Source of the DNA: Vogesella urethralis
GTDB taxonomy: Bacteria; Pseudomonadota; Gammaproteobacteria; Burkholderiales; Chromobacteriaceae
Direction of reading: 5' to 3'
DNA: 64,000 bases
NCBI RefSeq assembly: GCF_007644045.2
Contig: NZ_VMDW02000098.1
Location: 62,001 to 126,000 of the forward strand
The notes beneath the pieces were generated by a model. It ran no database searches. It saw only the letters and a program-made list of their open reading frames with translations, and was not told the DNA's origin. Positions 9,890-19,301 of the stretch are shown piece by piece (within the stretch, counting starts at the first letter, position 1; the number at the start of each line of letters is the position of its first letter). The position numbers were made by a program, and so were the translations under genes.

Positions 9890-9944
9890 ACTTACGCCTT
9901 CTTCACTTAAAACTTACACAACACTTACAGCTTGCGGCTATAGT
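9890..9944 (+). promoter_or_regulatory. phased ACTTAC repeats and -10 box upstream of gtsA
   Basis: ACTTAC occurs at 9890, 9912 and 9923, i.e. 22 and 11 bp apart, on one face of the helix. A -10-like TATAGT lies at 9939-9944, so the last repeat takes the place of the -35 element. Direct repeats about 11 bp apart at a poor -35 are typical of activation by OmpR-family regulators. The remainder of the 306-bp gap 9750-10055 shows no gene. Confidence 0.5.
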
Positions 9945-10055
9945 TCAGCCAACTGCAGCGGCGCCAGGAGAGTGGCGCCCGTAGTTGACCACACAGAGCC
10001 GCCGGCAACCCTCAACAGCACGGCGGACAGATGCGACACAAACACGGAGATAAAC

Positions 10056-11300
10056 ATGAAGCTGAAGCGCCTGACCGCGGCCGTTCTCGCCGCCTCCCTG
10101 CTGCCCGCCGCTGCCTTTGCCGGTGACGTTGAAGTCCTGCACTGGTGGACTTCCGGTGGTGAGGCCAAATCCGCTGCCGAACTGAAAAAGATGATGACCG
10201 GCAAGGGTCACACCTGGAAAGATTTCGCCGTAGCCGGTGGTGGTGGTGACAACGCCATGACCGCGCTGAAAACCCGTGTTGTGTCCGGCAACCCGCCGAC
10301 CGCCGCCCAGATCAAGGGCCCGGCCATCCAGGAATGGGGTGCCGAAGGCGTGCTGGCTGATATCGATGCCGTGGCCAAAGCCGGCAACTGGGACAAACAG
10401 CTGCCCACCGTGGTCAGCAACGTGATGAAATACAAAGGCAAGTACGTGGCCGCCCCGGTGAACGTACACCGTGTGAACTGGCTGTGGGTGAACCCGGAAG
10501 CGTTCAAGAAAGCCGGCGCTACCGTACCGAAAACCTGGCCGGAATTCTTTGCTGCCGCCGACAAGCTGCAAAAAGCCGGCATCCAGCCGATCGCTCACGG
10601 TGGCCAGCCGTGGCAAGACGCCACCCTGTTTGAATCGGTGGCGCTGGGTGTAGGCGGTGCCGACTACTACAACAAGGCCTTCGTGAAACTGGACAAAGCC
10701 ACCGTGGGTGGCGCGACCACCGTCAAGGTGTTCGAGACCATGGCCAAGATCAAGACCTACATCGACAAGGGCGCCGCTGGCCGCGACTGGAACCTGGCCA
10801 CCGCCATGGTGATCAACGGCAAGGCCGGCATGCAGTTCATGGGTGACTGGGCCAAGGGCGAGTTCACCGCCGCTGGCAAGGTACCGGGCAAAGATTTCAT
10901 CTGTACCGATGCCCCGGGCACCCAGAACGCCTTTACCTTCAACATCGACTCCATGGCCATGTTCCAGCAGAAGTCTCCGGCTGCGGTGAAAGCCCAGGCC
11001 GACCTGGCTGCCACCATCATGAGCCCGGCCTTCCAGGAAGTGTTCAACCTGAACAAGGGTTCCATCCCGGCGCGCCTGGATACCCCGATGGGCAAGTTTG
11101 ACGACTGCGCCAAGAAGTCCAGCTTCGACATGAACGCAGCCGCCAAGAGCAACAAGCTGGTGCCCAGCTTCGCGCACAAGATGGCCATGCCGTCGGCTAC
11201 CGAAGGTGCCATGGTGGACGTGATCTCCCAGTTCATGAACTCCAGCATGACCCCGGCCCAGGCTGCCGAGCGTCTGGCCAAGGCCAGCGCGGTACGCTAA
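10056..11300 (+). CDS. gtsA: sugar ABC transporter substrate-binding protein (glucose/mannose type)
   Basis: Periplasmic sugar receptor of the gtsABCD importer. It has 414 residues with a clear signal peptide (MKLKRLTAAVLAASLLPAAA, cleavage after AFA near residue 22) and a mature start with VEVLHWWTSGGE, typical of family-1 binding proteins for glucose/mannose. ATG 10056 follows GGAG and gives the signal peptide; the upstream open frame is not coding. The gene is followed by hairpins that would leave its mRNA more abundant than the membrane genes. The exact sugar is inferred from similarity and from the nearby Entner-Doudoroff genes. Confidence 0.92.
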   Translation: MKLKRLTAAVLAASLLPAAAFAGDVEVLHWWTSGGEAKSAAELKKMMTGKGHTWKDFAVAGGGGDNAMTALKTRVVSGNPPTAAQIKGPAIQEWGAEGVLADIDAVAKAGNWDKQLPTVVSNVMKYKGKYVAAPVNVHRVNWLWVNPEAFKKAGATVPKTWPEFFAAADKLQKAGIQPIAHGGQPWQDATLFESVALGVGGADYYNKAFVKLDKATVGGATTVKVFETMAKIKTYIDKGAAGRDWNLATAMVINGKAGMQFMGDWAKGEFTAAGKVPGKDFICTDAPGTQNAFTFNIDSMAMFQQKSPAAVKAQADLAATIMSPAFQEVFNLNKGSIPARLDTPMGKFDDCAKKSSFDMNAAAKSNKLVPSFAHKMAMPSATEGAMVDVISQFMNSSMTPAQAAERLAKASAVR

Positions 11301-11307
11301 GTGCCGC

Positions 11308-11373
11308 CACCCTGCCGCCGGTGCGGCAGGGTGTTGCCTGAACCGTGTCACGACAGGCCGCCTGGCGGCCTGT
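11308..11373 (+). other. two intercistronic hairpins between gtsA and gtsB
   Basis: The first hairpin has an 11-bp stem (CACCCTGCCGC at 11308-11318 with 11323-11333) and a 4-nt loop; the second has an 8-bp stem (ACAGGCCG at 11353-11360 with 11366-11373). Neither has a T tract. Such structures after a binding-protein gene usually protect the upstream mRNA from 3' exonucleases or attenuate transcription. Confidence 0.65.
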
Positions 11374-11494
11374 AACCCGCCCCCCATGTCCGTCGTCCGT
11401 CCCGTCATGCTGCATGCTTGCGGCAGGGCGGTGTGTTGCCGGCTGCCGGGCAAGCGGGCGTGTTTTCCCTAAACGAGACAGCAAGGAATCACAC

Positions 11495-12397
11495 ATGTCT
11501 GCCTCCGCATCGCAAGGCCGTCTCAGTGCACTGGCCGACCGCTGGCTGCCCAAGCTGGTGTTGTCGCCCACGTTGCTGGCGAGCCTGGTGTTCGTCTACG
11601 GCTTTATCGCCTTTACCGGCTGGCTATCCTTTACCGAATCCCGCCTGATGCCCCGCTTCGAGTGGGCCGGGCCGGTGCAATACCAAGCGCTGTTCGAAAA
11701 CGAGCGCTGGTGGACCGCTGCGGCCAACCTTGGCATCTTCGGCGGCCTGTTCATCCTGATCTGCCTGCTGGTAGGCCTGTTGATGGCCATCTTGCTGGAC
11801 CAGAAAATCCGCGCCGAAGGCGCACTGCGCACCATCTACCTGTACCCGATGGCGCTGTCCTTCGTGGTGACCGGTACCGCCTGGAAGTGGATGCTGAACC
11901 CGGACATGGGCCTGCAAAAGGTGATGAACGACCTGGGTTTTGCCAACTTCACTTTCGACTGGCTGGTGAACCCCGACATGGCCATCTACACCGTGGTGAT
12001 TGCCGGTGTGTGGCAGAGCTCGGGCTTCGTGATGGCGCTGTTCCTGGCCGGCCTGCGCGGCATTGACGACTCGATCATCAAGGCCGCCCAGGTGGATGGC
12101 GCCAGCCTGCCCACCATCTACCGCCGCATCCTGATCCCCAGCCTGCGCCCGGTGTTCTTCAGCGTGCTGCTGATCCTGTCGCACATCGCCATCAAGAGCT
12201 TCGACCTGGTGATGGCGCTGACCGGTGGTGGCCCGGGTACCTCGTCCGACGTGCCGGCCATCTTCATGTACCAGTTTGCCTTTACCCGTGGCCAGCTGGG
12301 CCAGGGTGCCGCCTCGGCTATGATGATGCTGTTCACCATCGTCGCAGTATTGGTCCCGCTGATGTATCTGGAAACAAGGAGTGCCAAACGTGTTTAA
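11495..12397 (+). CDS. gtsB: sugar ABC transporter permease, MalF type
   Basis: Inner-membrane subunit forming half of the sugar channel. About 300 residues, six predicted membrane helices (first near 22-44), and the permease-ATPase coupling loop (EAA-like) AAQVDGASLPTIYRRILIPSL near residue 190-210. ATG 11495 follows AAGGA; the longer open frame upstream crosses the hairpins and is unlikely to be translated. Its last codons overlap the start of gtsC. Confidence 0.93.
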   Translation: MSASASQGRLSALADRWLPKLVLSPTLLASLVFVYGFIAFTGWLSFTESRLMPRFEWAGPVQYQALFENERWWTAAANLGIFGGLFILICLLVGLLMAILLDQKIRAEGALRTIYLYPMALSFVVTGTAWKWMLNPDMGLQKVMNDLGFANFTFDWLVNPDMAIYTVVIAGVWQSSGFVMALFLAGLRGIDDSIIKAAQVDGASLPTIYRRILIPSLRPVFFSVLLILSHIAIKSFDLVMALTGGGPGTSSDVPAIFMYQFAFTRGQLGQGAASAMMMLFTIVAVLVPLMYLETRSAKRV

Positions 12398-13247
12398 GAA
12401 CCTCACCGTTGGCCGCGCGCTGGTGTATGCCGCGCTGCTCCTGATGGCCATTTACTACCTGCTGCCGCTGTACGTGATGCTGACCACCTCGTTCAAGAGC
12501 CTGGACGACATCCGCGCCGGCAACATGCTGTCGCTGCCGCAAGCGTGGGAAGGCGGTGCCTGGGCCAAAGCCTGGGCCACGGCCTGCACCGGCGTGGAGT
12601 GCAACGGCATGCAGGGCTTCTTCTGGAACTCGCTGAAGATGACCGTGCCGGCAGTGCTGATCTCCACCCTGATCGGTGCCGTCAACGGCTACGTGGTGTC
12701 GATGTGGCGCTTTCGCGGGTCTGATGCGCTGTTCACCATGCTTCTGGTGGGCTGCTTCATCCCGTTCCAGGTGGTGCTGCTGCCAATGGCGCAACTGCTG
12801 GGTACCCTCGGCATCGCCAACACCACTACCGGCCTGGTGCTGGTGCACGTGGTGTACGGTACCGCGTTTACCACGCTGTTCTTCCGTAACTTCTACATCA
12901 CCGTGCCGGACGAGCTGGTGAAGGCGGCGCGCATCGACGGCGCCGGCTTCTGGACCATCTTCCTGCGCATCCTGCTGCCGATCTCGGGCCCCATCTTCGT
13001 GGTGTGCGTGATCTGGCAATTCACCCAGATCTGGAACGACTTCCTGTTTGGCGTGGTATTCGCCAGCGGCGAATCGCAGCCCATTACCGTGGCGCTGAAC
13101 AATCTGGTGAACACCTCTACCGGGGTGAAGGAATACAACGTGGACATGGCCGCAGCCATCATTGCTGCGCTGCCGACTCTGTTTGTTTACATGGTTGCTG
13201 GCCGCTACTTCGTGCGTGGCCTGACAGCCGGTGCCGTGAAAGGTTAA
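12390..13247 (+). CDS. gtsC: sugar ABC transporter permease, MalG type
   Basis: Second channel subunit. About 285 residues with six membrane helices and the EAA-like loop KAARIDGAGFWTIFLRILLP. I chose GTG 12390 because AAGGA at 12376-12380 is 9 nt upstream; the alternative GTG at 12381 would touch the ribosome site. It overlaps gtsB by 8 bp and ends 4 bp before gtsD, so the genes are co-translated. Confidence 0.92.
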   Translation: MFKNLTVGRALVYAALLLMAIYYLLPLYVMLTTSFKSLDDIRAGNMLSLPQAWEGGAWAKAWATACTGVECNGMQGFFWNSLKMTVPAVLISTLIGAVNGYVVSMWRFRGSDALFTMLLVGCFIPFQVVLLPMAQLLGTLGIANTTTGLVLVHVVYGTAFTTLFFRNFYITVPDELVKAARIDGAGFWTIFLRILLPISGPIFVVCVIWQFTQIWNDFLFGVVFASGESQPITVALNNLVNTSTGVKEYNVDMAAAIIAALPTLFVYMVAGRYFVRGLTAGAVKG

Positions 13248-13251
13248 TGCG

Positions 13252-14361
13252 ATGGCTGCACTTTCCATCAATAACGTCTGCAAGACTTACGCCAACGGCA
13301 CCGACGTGCTGAAAGGCATCAATATCGCCATCGAAGACGGCCAGTTCCTGATTCTGGTGGGCCCGTCCGGCTGCGGCAAATCCACGCTGCTGAACATGAT
13401 CGCCGGCCTCGACGACATCACCAGCGGTGATATCGAAATCGGCGGCAAACGCGTCAACGACCTGTCGCCGAAAGATCGCGACATCGCCATGGTGTTCCAG
13501 AGCTACGCGCTGTACCCGTCGATGACCGTGCGCCAGAACATCAGCTTCGGCCTGGAAATCCGCAAGGTGCCGCAGGCCGAGATCGACGCCACCGTAAACC
13601 GCGTGGCCGAGATGCTGCAGATCACCCACCTGCTGGACCGCAAGCCGGGCCAGATGTCCGGTGGCCAGCGTCAGCGCGTGGCCATGGGCCGTGCACTGGC
13701 CCGCAACCCGTCCATCTTCCTGTTCGACGAGCCGCTGTCCAACCTGGACGCCAAGCTGCGCGTGGAGATGCGTACCGAAATCAAGCTGATGCACCAGCGC
13801 CTGAAGTCCACCATCGTGTACGTGACCCACGACCAGATCGAGGCCATGACGCTGGGCGACAAGATCGCGGTGATGAAGGACGGCATTGTGCAGCAGTTCG
13901 GTAGCCCGCAAGACATCTACGACAACCCGGCCAACCTGTTTGTGGCCAGCTTCATCGGCTCGCCGTCGATGAACTTCATCCCGGCCACCGTCATCCAGAC
14001 CGGCGACAGCATCGGCGTGAAGATCTGCGACGACAAAGGCTGCGTGGTGCTGCCGCTGCCGCACGACAAGACCAAGCTGGCGCAGTTTGTCGGCCAGGAA
14101 GTGATCTTCGGCATCCGCCCGGAGCAGATCACCGACGCCCGCACCGCGCACCGCGAAGGCCTGCCGGTGATGAGCTGCCACATCGACGTGATCGAGCCTA
14201 CCGGCCCGGACACCCTGGTATTCGTGTCGCTGAACAACACCAAAGTGTGCTGCCGTACCCACCCCACCGAAGCCAAGCGCCCGGGGCAGAGCATGGACCT
14301 GGTGTTCGACGTGTCCAAGGCGGTGCTGTTCGACCCGAAAACCGAAGCTCGGATCGTGTAA
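13252..14361 (+). CDS. gtsD: sugar ABC transporter ATP-binding protein (UgpC/MsmK type)
   Basis: Cytosolic ATPase of the importer. It has 369 residues: Walker A GPSGCGKST near 38-46, Q-loop MVFQSYALYPSMTV, signature MSGGQRQRVAMGRALAR, Walker B IFLFDEPLSNLDAKLR, H-loop VTHDQ, then the MalK-like C-terminal OB domain (from about 235) with FGIRPEQI. The tail could bind regulators as in MalK. Its stop shares one base with the next gene's start. Confidence 0.95.
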   Translation: MAALSINNVCKTYANGTDVLKGINIAIEDGQFLILVGPSGCGKSTLLNMIAGLDDITSGDIEIGGKRVNDLSPKDRDIAMVFQSYALYPSMTVRQNISFGLEIRKVPQAEIDATVNRVAEMLQITHLLDRKPGQMSGGQRQRVAMGRALARNPSIFLFDEPLSNLDAKLRVEMRTEIKLMHQRLKSTIVYVTHDQIEAMTLGDKIAVMKDGIVQQFGSPQDIYDNPANLFVASFIGSPSMNFIPATVIQTGDSIGVKICDDKGCVVLPLPHDKTKLAQFVGQEVIFGIRPEQITDARTAHREGLPVMSCHIDVIEPTGPDTLVFVSLNNTKVCCRTHPTEAKRPGQSMDLVFDVSKAVLFDPKTEARIV

Positions 14362-15257
14362 TGACGGCGCTGGGCAAGCAAGGGTTGGCCGCATCGGGGC
14401 CGCTGCTGTCACCGGTGGCGGCCGGCGTCTGGCGTCTGGACGAATGGGGATTTGACGACGCCGCGCTGGCCGCCTGGGTGGAGCACGCCCTGGCGCTGGG
14501 CATCACCACCTTCGACCACGCCGACCTGTACGGCGGCTTCACCTGTGAAGCGCTGTTCGGTCGCTGGCTGAAGGCCCACCCGTCGCGCCGCGATCAGCTG
14601 CAACTGGTCAGCAAGTGCGGCATCAAGCCGGCCATGGCCGAGCGCGGCTGGCAGGTGAAGCACTACGACACCTCGGCGGCGCACATCACCGCCAGTGTCG
14701 AGGCCTCGCTGCGCCACCTGGGCACCGACTACCTCGACCTGCTGCTGATCCACCGCCCCGACCCGCTACTGGAGGCGGATGACGTTGCCGACACCTTCCG
14801 CCGCCTGTTCGAGGCCGGCAAGGTGCGCCACTTCGGCGTGTCCAATTTCACGCCGTCGCAGTATGCGCTGCTGGCCAGCCGTTTCCCGCTGGTGACCAAC
14901 CAGGTGGAAGCCTCGCTGCTGCACCTGGACCCGCTGTTCGACGGCACCTTTGATCAGTGCCAGCAGCTGCGGGTGCGCCCGATGCTGTGGTCGCCGCTGG
15001 CCGGTGGCCGCCTGCTGGATACCGCGGCCAACCCCGTGTTGCACGCTACCCTGCAGCAGGTGGCCGGCGCGCTGGACGTCAGCGTGGCCACGGTGGCGTT
15101 GGCCTGGCTGCTGCAGCACCCGTGCAAGCCGCTGCCCATCATCGGCTCGCGCCGTCTGGCTTCGCTGGACGAGGCGGCGGCGGCCTGCCGGCTGGAGCTT
15201 GATCGCCAGCAGTGGTTTGCGCTGTTGCAGGTGGCACTTGGCCGCGAGGTGGCCTGA
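14361..15257 (+). CDS. aldo/keto reductase, YdhF-like
   Basis: Probable NADPH-dependent oxidoreductase of the AKR barrel family, 298 residues. Seen: DHADLYGG (catalytic Asp/Tyr) near 52, SKCGI with the catalytic Lys, LLLIHRPDP with the His region, [10 protein letters not shown] and the cofactor-binding PIIGSRR near the end. ATG 14361 overlaps the gtsD stop (TAATG), so it is co-transcribed with the sugar importer and may act on an imported sugar or its product (inference); the substrate is unknown. Confidence 0.88.
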   Translation: MTALGKQGLAASGPLLSPVAAGVWRLDEWGFDDAALAAWVEHALALGITTFDHADLYGGFTCEALFGRWLKAHPSRRDQLQLVSKCGIKPAMAERGWQVKHYDTSAAHITASVEASLRHLGTDYLDLLLIHRPDPLLEADDVADTFRRLFEAGKVRHFGVSNFTPSQYALLASRFPLVTNQVEASLLHLDPLFDGTFDQCQQLRVRPMLWSPLAGGRLLDTAANPVLHATLQQVAGALDVSVATVALAWLLQHPCKPLPIIGSRRLASLDEAAAACRLELDRQQWFALLQVALGREVA

Positions 15258-15290
15258 TTGTTCTGTTGTATCGTTGTGTTGTTGCGTTAG

Positions 15291-15317
15291 GCGGCCCCGC
15301 GTGGGCCGCTTTTTTTT
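15291..15317 (+). terminator. rho-independent terminator after the gts operon
   Basis: A 7-bp GC stem GCGGCCC/GGGCCGC (15291-15297 with 15303-15309), a 5-nt loop and eight T. It ends the gtsABCD-aldo/keto reductase transcript. Confidence 0.93.
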
Positions 15318-15421
15318 ATGGCGCTAGACAGCCGCCATGCCAGCCGCTTACGATGGCCCTTCCCCTGTGTCGGGGGAACGTCGCTCGGACGGTTCCGGGC
15401 GCTTACGTTGAAAGGTTTCCC

Positions 15422-16630
15422 ATGTCGTCTACCGGCAAGCGCCGCTTTGCGCGCATCGATCGTCTCCCCCCTTACGTTTTCAACATTACCGCCGAACGCA
15501 AAATGGCTGCCCGCCGCCGTGGCGACGATATCGTCGACATGAGCATGGGCAACCCGGACGGGGCCACGCCGCCGCACATCGTGGCCAAGCTCACCGAAGC
15601 CGCGCAGCGGCCCGATACCCACGGTTACTCGGCGTCCAAGGGCATACCGCGCCTGCGCCGTGCCATCGCGCGCTGGTACCAGCAGCGCTACGCGGTGGAT
15701 ATCGACCCGGACAGCGAGGCCATCGTCACCATCGGCTCCAAGGAAGGCCTGGCGCACCTGATGCTGGCCACGCTGGACCGTGGCGACACCGTGCTGGTGC
15801 CGGACCCGAGCTACCCCATCCACATTTACGGCGCAGTGATCGCCGGCGCCGACATCCGCAGCGTGCCGATGGTGCCGGGGGTGGACTTCTTTGCCGAGCT
15901 GGAAAAAACCATTCGCGGCAGCTACCCCAAGCCCAAGATGATCGTCATCGGCTTCCCGTCCAACCCCACCGCGCAGTGCGTGGAGCTGGACTTCTTCGAG
16001 CGCGTGATCGCGCTGGCCAAGAAGCACGACATCTTCGTGGTACACGACCTGGCCTACGCCGACATCGTGTTCGACGGCTGGAAGGCGCCGTCCATCATGC
16101 AGGTGCCGGGCGCCAAGGACATCGCGGTGGAGTTCTTCACCCTGTCCAAGAGCTACAACATGGCCGGCTGGCGTATCGGCTTCATGGTGGGCAACCCCGA
16201 CCTGGTGGCCGCGCTGGCGCGCATCAAGAGCTACCACGACTACGGCACCTTCACCCCGCTGCAGATTGCCGCCATCGCCGCGCTGGAAGGCGACCAGCAA
16301 TGCGTGCTCGACATTGCCGCCACCTACCAGAAGCGCCGCGACGTGCTGTACAAGGGGCTGATGGAGGCGGGCTGGCAGGTGGACCTGCCCAAGGCGTCGA
16401 TGTACATCTGGGCGCGCATTCCCGAGCACTATCGTGAGTTGGGCTCGCTGGCGTTTGCCAACCTGCTGCTGGACAAGGCCAAGGTGTCGGTGTCGCCTGG
16501 TGTGGGATTTGGCGACTACGGCGACGAGTACGTGCGCTTTGCGCTGATCGAGAACGAAAGCCGCATCCGCCAGGCCATCCGCGGCATCAAGGCCATGTTC
16601 CGCGTCGACGGTTTGTTGCCACCGGCTTGA
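15422..16630 (+). CDS. alaC: class I aminotransferase, glutamate-pyruvate type
   Basis: PLP-dependent aminotransferase, most like AlaC (YfdZ), which makes alanine from pyruvate and glutamate. It has 402 residues; seen are [12 protein letters not shown] near 39, [14 protein letters not shown] near 66, [11 protein letters not shown] near 180 and the PLP lysine in [15 protein letters not shown] near 240. ATG 15422 gives the family start; the frame upstream crosses the terminator and is not coding. It has its own promoter region after the gts terminator. Confidence 0.92.
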   Translation: MSSTGKRRFARIDRLPPYVFNITAERKMAARRRGDDIVDMSMGNPDGATPPHIVAKLTEAAQRPDTHGYSASKGIPRLRRAIARWYQQRYAVDIDPDSEAIVTIGSKEGLAHLMLATLDRGDTVLVPDPSYPIHIYGAVIAGADIRSVPMVPGVDFFAELEKTIRGSYPKPKMIVIGFPSNPTAQCVELDFFERVIALAKKHDIFVVHDLAYADIVFDGWKAPSIMQVPGAKDIAVEFFTLSKSYNMAGWRIGFMVGNPDLVAALARIKSYHDYGTFTPLQIAAIAALEGDQQCVLDIAATYQKRRDVLYKGLMEAGWQVDLPKASMYIWARIPEHYRELGSLAFANLLLDKAKVSVSPGVGFGDYGDEYVRFALIENESRIRQAIRGIKAMFRVDGLLPPA

Positions 16631-16673
16631 CCTGGCGCTGCCCGGCCAGGGCTAGGTAGTTGCCGCCAGTAAA

Positions 16674-16696
16674 ACGCCGTCCTTCGGGGCGGCGTT
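16674..16696. terminator. UUCG-capped hairpin between convergent alaC and the GFA gene
   Basis: A 9-bp stem (16674-16682 with 16687-16695, one G-U pair) closed by a TTCG tetraloop, after the alaC stop. AAAA precedes the stem, giving a short T run on the minus strand, so it can serve the convergent gene too. There is no real T tract on the plus strand. Confidence 0.6.
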
Positions 16697-16715
16697 GTCA
16701 TGTCACCAGCTTGGC

Positions 16716-16735
16716 TGCGGCCAACGTTGGCCGCA
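16716..16735. repeat. inverted pair of the uptake-like motif
   Basis: TGCGGCCAACGTTGGCCGCA is a perfect 20-bp palindrome of two TTGGCCGCA cores placed just past the end of the convergent GFA gene. It fits the family's habit of sitting as inverted pairs at gene ends. Confidence 0.8.
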
Positions 16736-16738
16736 GGC

Positions 16739-17140
16739 CTAGCCCTGGCGGTCGGCCGGGTGGTTGACGCCGTCGTTTACCGGAATATCGCCCAGCAGAT
16801 AGGGGTTCACTCCGTCCAGGCAGCCGACGTTGTAGCCGTACTCGTCCGGGTGCGAGCGGCGCTGGTGGTGGGTGTAGATGCCGCATACCGAGCAGAAGTA
16901 GTGTTTGGCGGTATGGGTGTTGAACTGGTACAGCCGCAGCAGCTCGGCGCCTTGCTCGATGCGGATGCCGTCCAGCTTTACCGACGCCACGATGGCGCCC
17001 TTGCGGCGGCAGATCGAGCAGTCGCAGCGGCGCGGGCGTTCAATGCCGTTGGGCAGCGTCAGCGCCAGCACCACGCCGCCGCAGTGGCAGCGCGCGGTAT
17101 GCACCGGCTGGATCTGGGTGTCGCCAACTTGCTTGATCAT
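16739..17140 (-). CDS. GFA-family zinc protein (Mss4-like fold)
   Basis: About 133 residues with the family's cysteine pattern: CHCGG near 19, CDCSICRRKG near 40 and FCSVCGIYTHHQRRS near 80, which bind zinc. Members are often called glutathione-dependent formaldehyde-activating enzymes, but for most the reaction is unproven. I chose ATG 17140 (MIKQVGDTQIQ) because GGAG lies 8 nt upstream; the other ATG at 17146 sits too close to it. Flanked on both sides by inverted motif pairs. Confidence 0.85.
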   Translation of the reverse strand: MIKQVGDTQIQPVHTARCHCGGVVLALTLPNGIERPRRCDCSICRRKGAIVASVKLDGIRIEQGAELLRLYQFNTHTAKHYFCSVCGIYTHHQRRSHPDEYGYNVGCLDGVNPYLLGDIPVNDGVNHPADRQG

Positions 17141-17176
17141 GTGCATTGCTCCGGTAGTCAGAACATCAGTGTCGTC

Positions 17177-17196
17177 TGCGGCCAATGTTGGCCGCC
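17177..17196. repeat. near-palindromic motif pair between the GFA gene and ogt
   Basis: TGCGGCCAATGTTGGCCGCC is an imperfect inverted pair of the TTGGCCGCA core just past the end of ogt (minus strand). A mismatch in one arm suggests decay of an earlier perfect pair. Confidence 0.65.
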
Positions 17197-17199
17197 GGT

Positions 17200-17742
17200 T
17201 CAGAACAGCTGCGGCTGGGTGTCACCAAAGCGGCTGCGCTGTTCGTGCGCCAGCAGCCAGGCCTTGCGCTGCAGGCCGCCGCCATAGCCGGTAAGGCTGC
17301 CGTCTTTGCCGATGACGCGGTGGCAGGGCACGATGATGGCGACGCGGTTGGCACCGTTGGCGCCGGCGACGGCGCGGATGGCGGCCGGTTTGCCCAGGCG
17401 GTCGGCCTGCTGCTGGTAGCTGATGGTATCGCCGTAGGGAATGGTTTGCAGCGCTTGCCACACCTGCTGCTGGAAAGCCGTGCCGGGCAGGTGCAGCGCT
17501 ACGTCGAAGCGCTGGCGGCTGCCGGCAAAATACTCGCCGATTTCGCGCTCGGTCTGGCGCGTGTGGTCGTTTTCGCCGGCCACGATGCGGCAGCCCAGCA
17601 GCCGTTGCAGGTCGGCAAACTCGCGTTCGTTACGCTGGCTGACGGCAAACTCCAGCAGGCAGACGCCCTGTTCGCTGGCGCAGACAAACATCGGCCCCAG
17701 CGGGCTGTGAAAACGGTGTAGCAGCAGGGCGGGTGGGGTCAT
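17200..17742 (-). CDS. ogt: methylated-DNA-protein-cysteine methyltransferase
   Basis: Removes O6-alkyl groups from guanine in DNA by suicide transfer to its own cysteine. It has 180 residues: an N-terminal ribonuclease-H-like part, then the DNA-binding domain with TAFQQQVWQALQTIPYGDTISYQQQA near 87 and the active-site IVPCHRVIGKDGSLTGYGGG near 136. The active-site cysteine is present, unlike in the second family member at 26417-26734. Confidence 0.95.
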   Translation of the reverse strand: MTPPALLLHRFHSPLGPMFVCASEQGVCLLEFAVSQRNEREFADLQRLLGCRIVAGENDHTRQTEREIGEYFAGSRQRFDVALHLPGTAFQQQVWQALQTIPYGDTISYQQQADRLGKPAAIRAVAGANGANRVAIIVPCHRVIGKDGSLTGYGGGLQRKAWLLAHEQRSRFGDTQPQLF

Positions 17743-17821
17743 GGCGATGGGCAGTCAGTCGGGGCAGGCGGCCAGTGTAACGCAGTGGCCGCCTGCCGTA
17801 GCCTGCCGTTTGGGCGGGCGT

Positions 17822-19048
17822 TTACTTCAGCCGGCGCGGGTTGCTGTTGCCCCATACCGTGTACAGGTCGGCCAGCAGCGCGCCGTTGATGTCTTCCATT
17901 TCGGTCTGGGTGATTTCGGCGTTGCCCTGCTTGCCGAACAGTACCACTTCGTCACCCGCTTTCACGCCGGGAATGTCGGTGACGTCCACCATGGTGGTGT
18001 TCATCGACACCTTGCCCACCACCGGCGCGCGCTGGCCGTTGACCAGCACATAGCCCTTGTTGGTGAACACGCGGCGGTAGCCGTCGGAATAGCCCAGCGG
18101 CAGGTTGGCCAGCAGGCTGTCGCGCTTGAGGGTGAAGGTGCGGTCGTAACCGACGGTATTGCCGGCCGGGTAGGCGTTGACGGCGGCGACGCGGGTTTTG
18201 AACGCCATCACGCGGCGGTATTCGGTGTAGCTGGGAAGGGTGTCACCGTATAGCAGGCCGCCGGGGCGCACCATGTCGAGGTGGCTTTCCGGCACTTCCA
18301 GCGTGGCGAAGGAGTTGGCCGCGTGCAGCGTCAGCTTGCTGCGGTCGAGGCCGGCATTGTCGATCAGCCACTGGCTTTGCTGCTTGAATGCGGCCAACCC
18401 TTTGCGTACGTCGTCGGCGTCTTCCACCGCAAAGTGGGTCATGATGCCCACCAGCTTCAGGCCGGGCTGTTTCACCAGCGCCAACGCGTCCTGACGGCCT
18501 TGTTCGGTGGCCATTTCCAGCCCGTTGCGGCTCATGCCCGACGAGTTCAGGCCCAGGTGGATGCGCAGCGTCCGGCCTTGCTGTTGCGCCAGCTGACCGG
18601 CGGCGCGGGCGTGCGCCAGGTTGCCTACCAGCTCTTCCATGTTGTAGCGCAGTGCGCCGCGGATTTCGGCCAGCGTGGCGGTGCGTACGCGCATCAGGCG
18701 GCCCTTGAAGCCTTTCTCGCGCACCACGCGGGCTTCTTCGTTGCTGGCCACCGCAATGCACGGCACGCCGCTGGCGATGACCGACGGCACCAGCAGCGCG
18801 ATGCCGTGGCCGTAGGCGTCGGCCTTCATCACGGCGCAGATTTGCGATTTGCCGGCCAGGCGGGTTTGCAGCTGACGGATATTGTGCTCGAAGGCGGCTT
18901 TGTCGATTTCCACCCAGGCATTGCCGGCGGGGGCGGCGGCTTCGGTGCGGGCCGGGGCTACGGCATCCAGCAACGGGGCGGACAGGGCGGGCTGGGCGCC
19001 CAGTAGGGTGGCCAGGCTCAGGGCCAGCAGGCTACGACGGAATGGCAT
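17822..19048 (-). CDS. bsr: periplasmic broad-specificity amino-acid racemase (alanine racemase fold)
   Basis: PLP-dependent racemase of 408 residues. A signal peptide (MPFRRSLLALSLATLLGAQP, cleaved near LSA) points to the periplasm, unlike housekeeping Alr. The PLP lysine is in AVMKADAYGHG near 74, the second catalytic Tyr in NTVGYDRTF near 300, and VGKVSMNTTMVDVTDI follows. This matches the BsrV/Alr2 group that makes non-canonical D-amino acids for wall remodelling. The exact amino-acid range cannot be read from the sequence. Confidence 0.88.
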   Translation of the reverse strand: MPFRRSLLALSLATLLGAQPALSAPLLDAVAPARTEAAAPAGNAWVEIDKAAFEHNIRQLQTRLAGKSQICAVMKADAYGHGIALLVPSVIASGVPCIAVASNEEARVVREKGFKGRLMRVRTATLAEIRGALRYNMEELVGNLAHARAAGQLAQQQGRTLRIHLGLNSSGMSRNGLEMATEQGRQDALALVKQPGLKLVGIMTHFAVEDADDVRKGLAAFKQQSQWLIDNAGLDRSKLTLHAANSFATLEVPESHLDMVRPGGLLYGDTLPSYTEYRRVMAFKTRVAAVNAYPAGNTVGYDRTFTLKRDSLLANLPLGYSDGYRRVFTNKGYVLVNGQRAPVVGKVSMNTTMVDVTDIPGVKAGDEVVLFGKQGNAEITQTEMEDINGALLADLYTVWGNSNPRRLK

Positions 19049-19301
19049 GTTTTCTCCTTTGCATGCGTCGCCACGCTTGTGTTTTACCGGCTGCGGGTAG
19101 CAGGCCGGGGCGATGCCAACATGCTATGCCATTGTGGATTGTGATGGTTATATGAATGCGACATGAATTTTTCACAAAGCCGCTTTTGTTTCTGCATTGT
19201 GCTAACCCCGATACAAACTGACAGTGGTTTGTCGGGCCGGCTGCGCTAGGCTTTGCTTACCGGCGCACCTGTCGTGCCGGACCAGTACGGAGGGTCACAC
19301 C

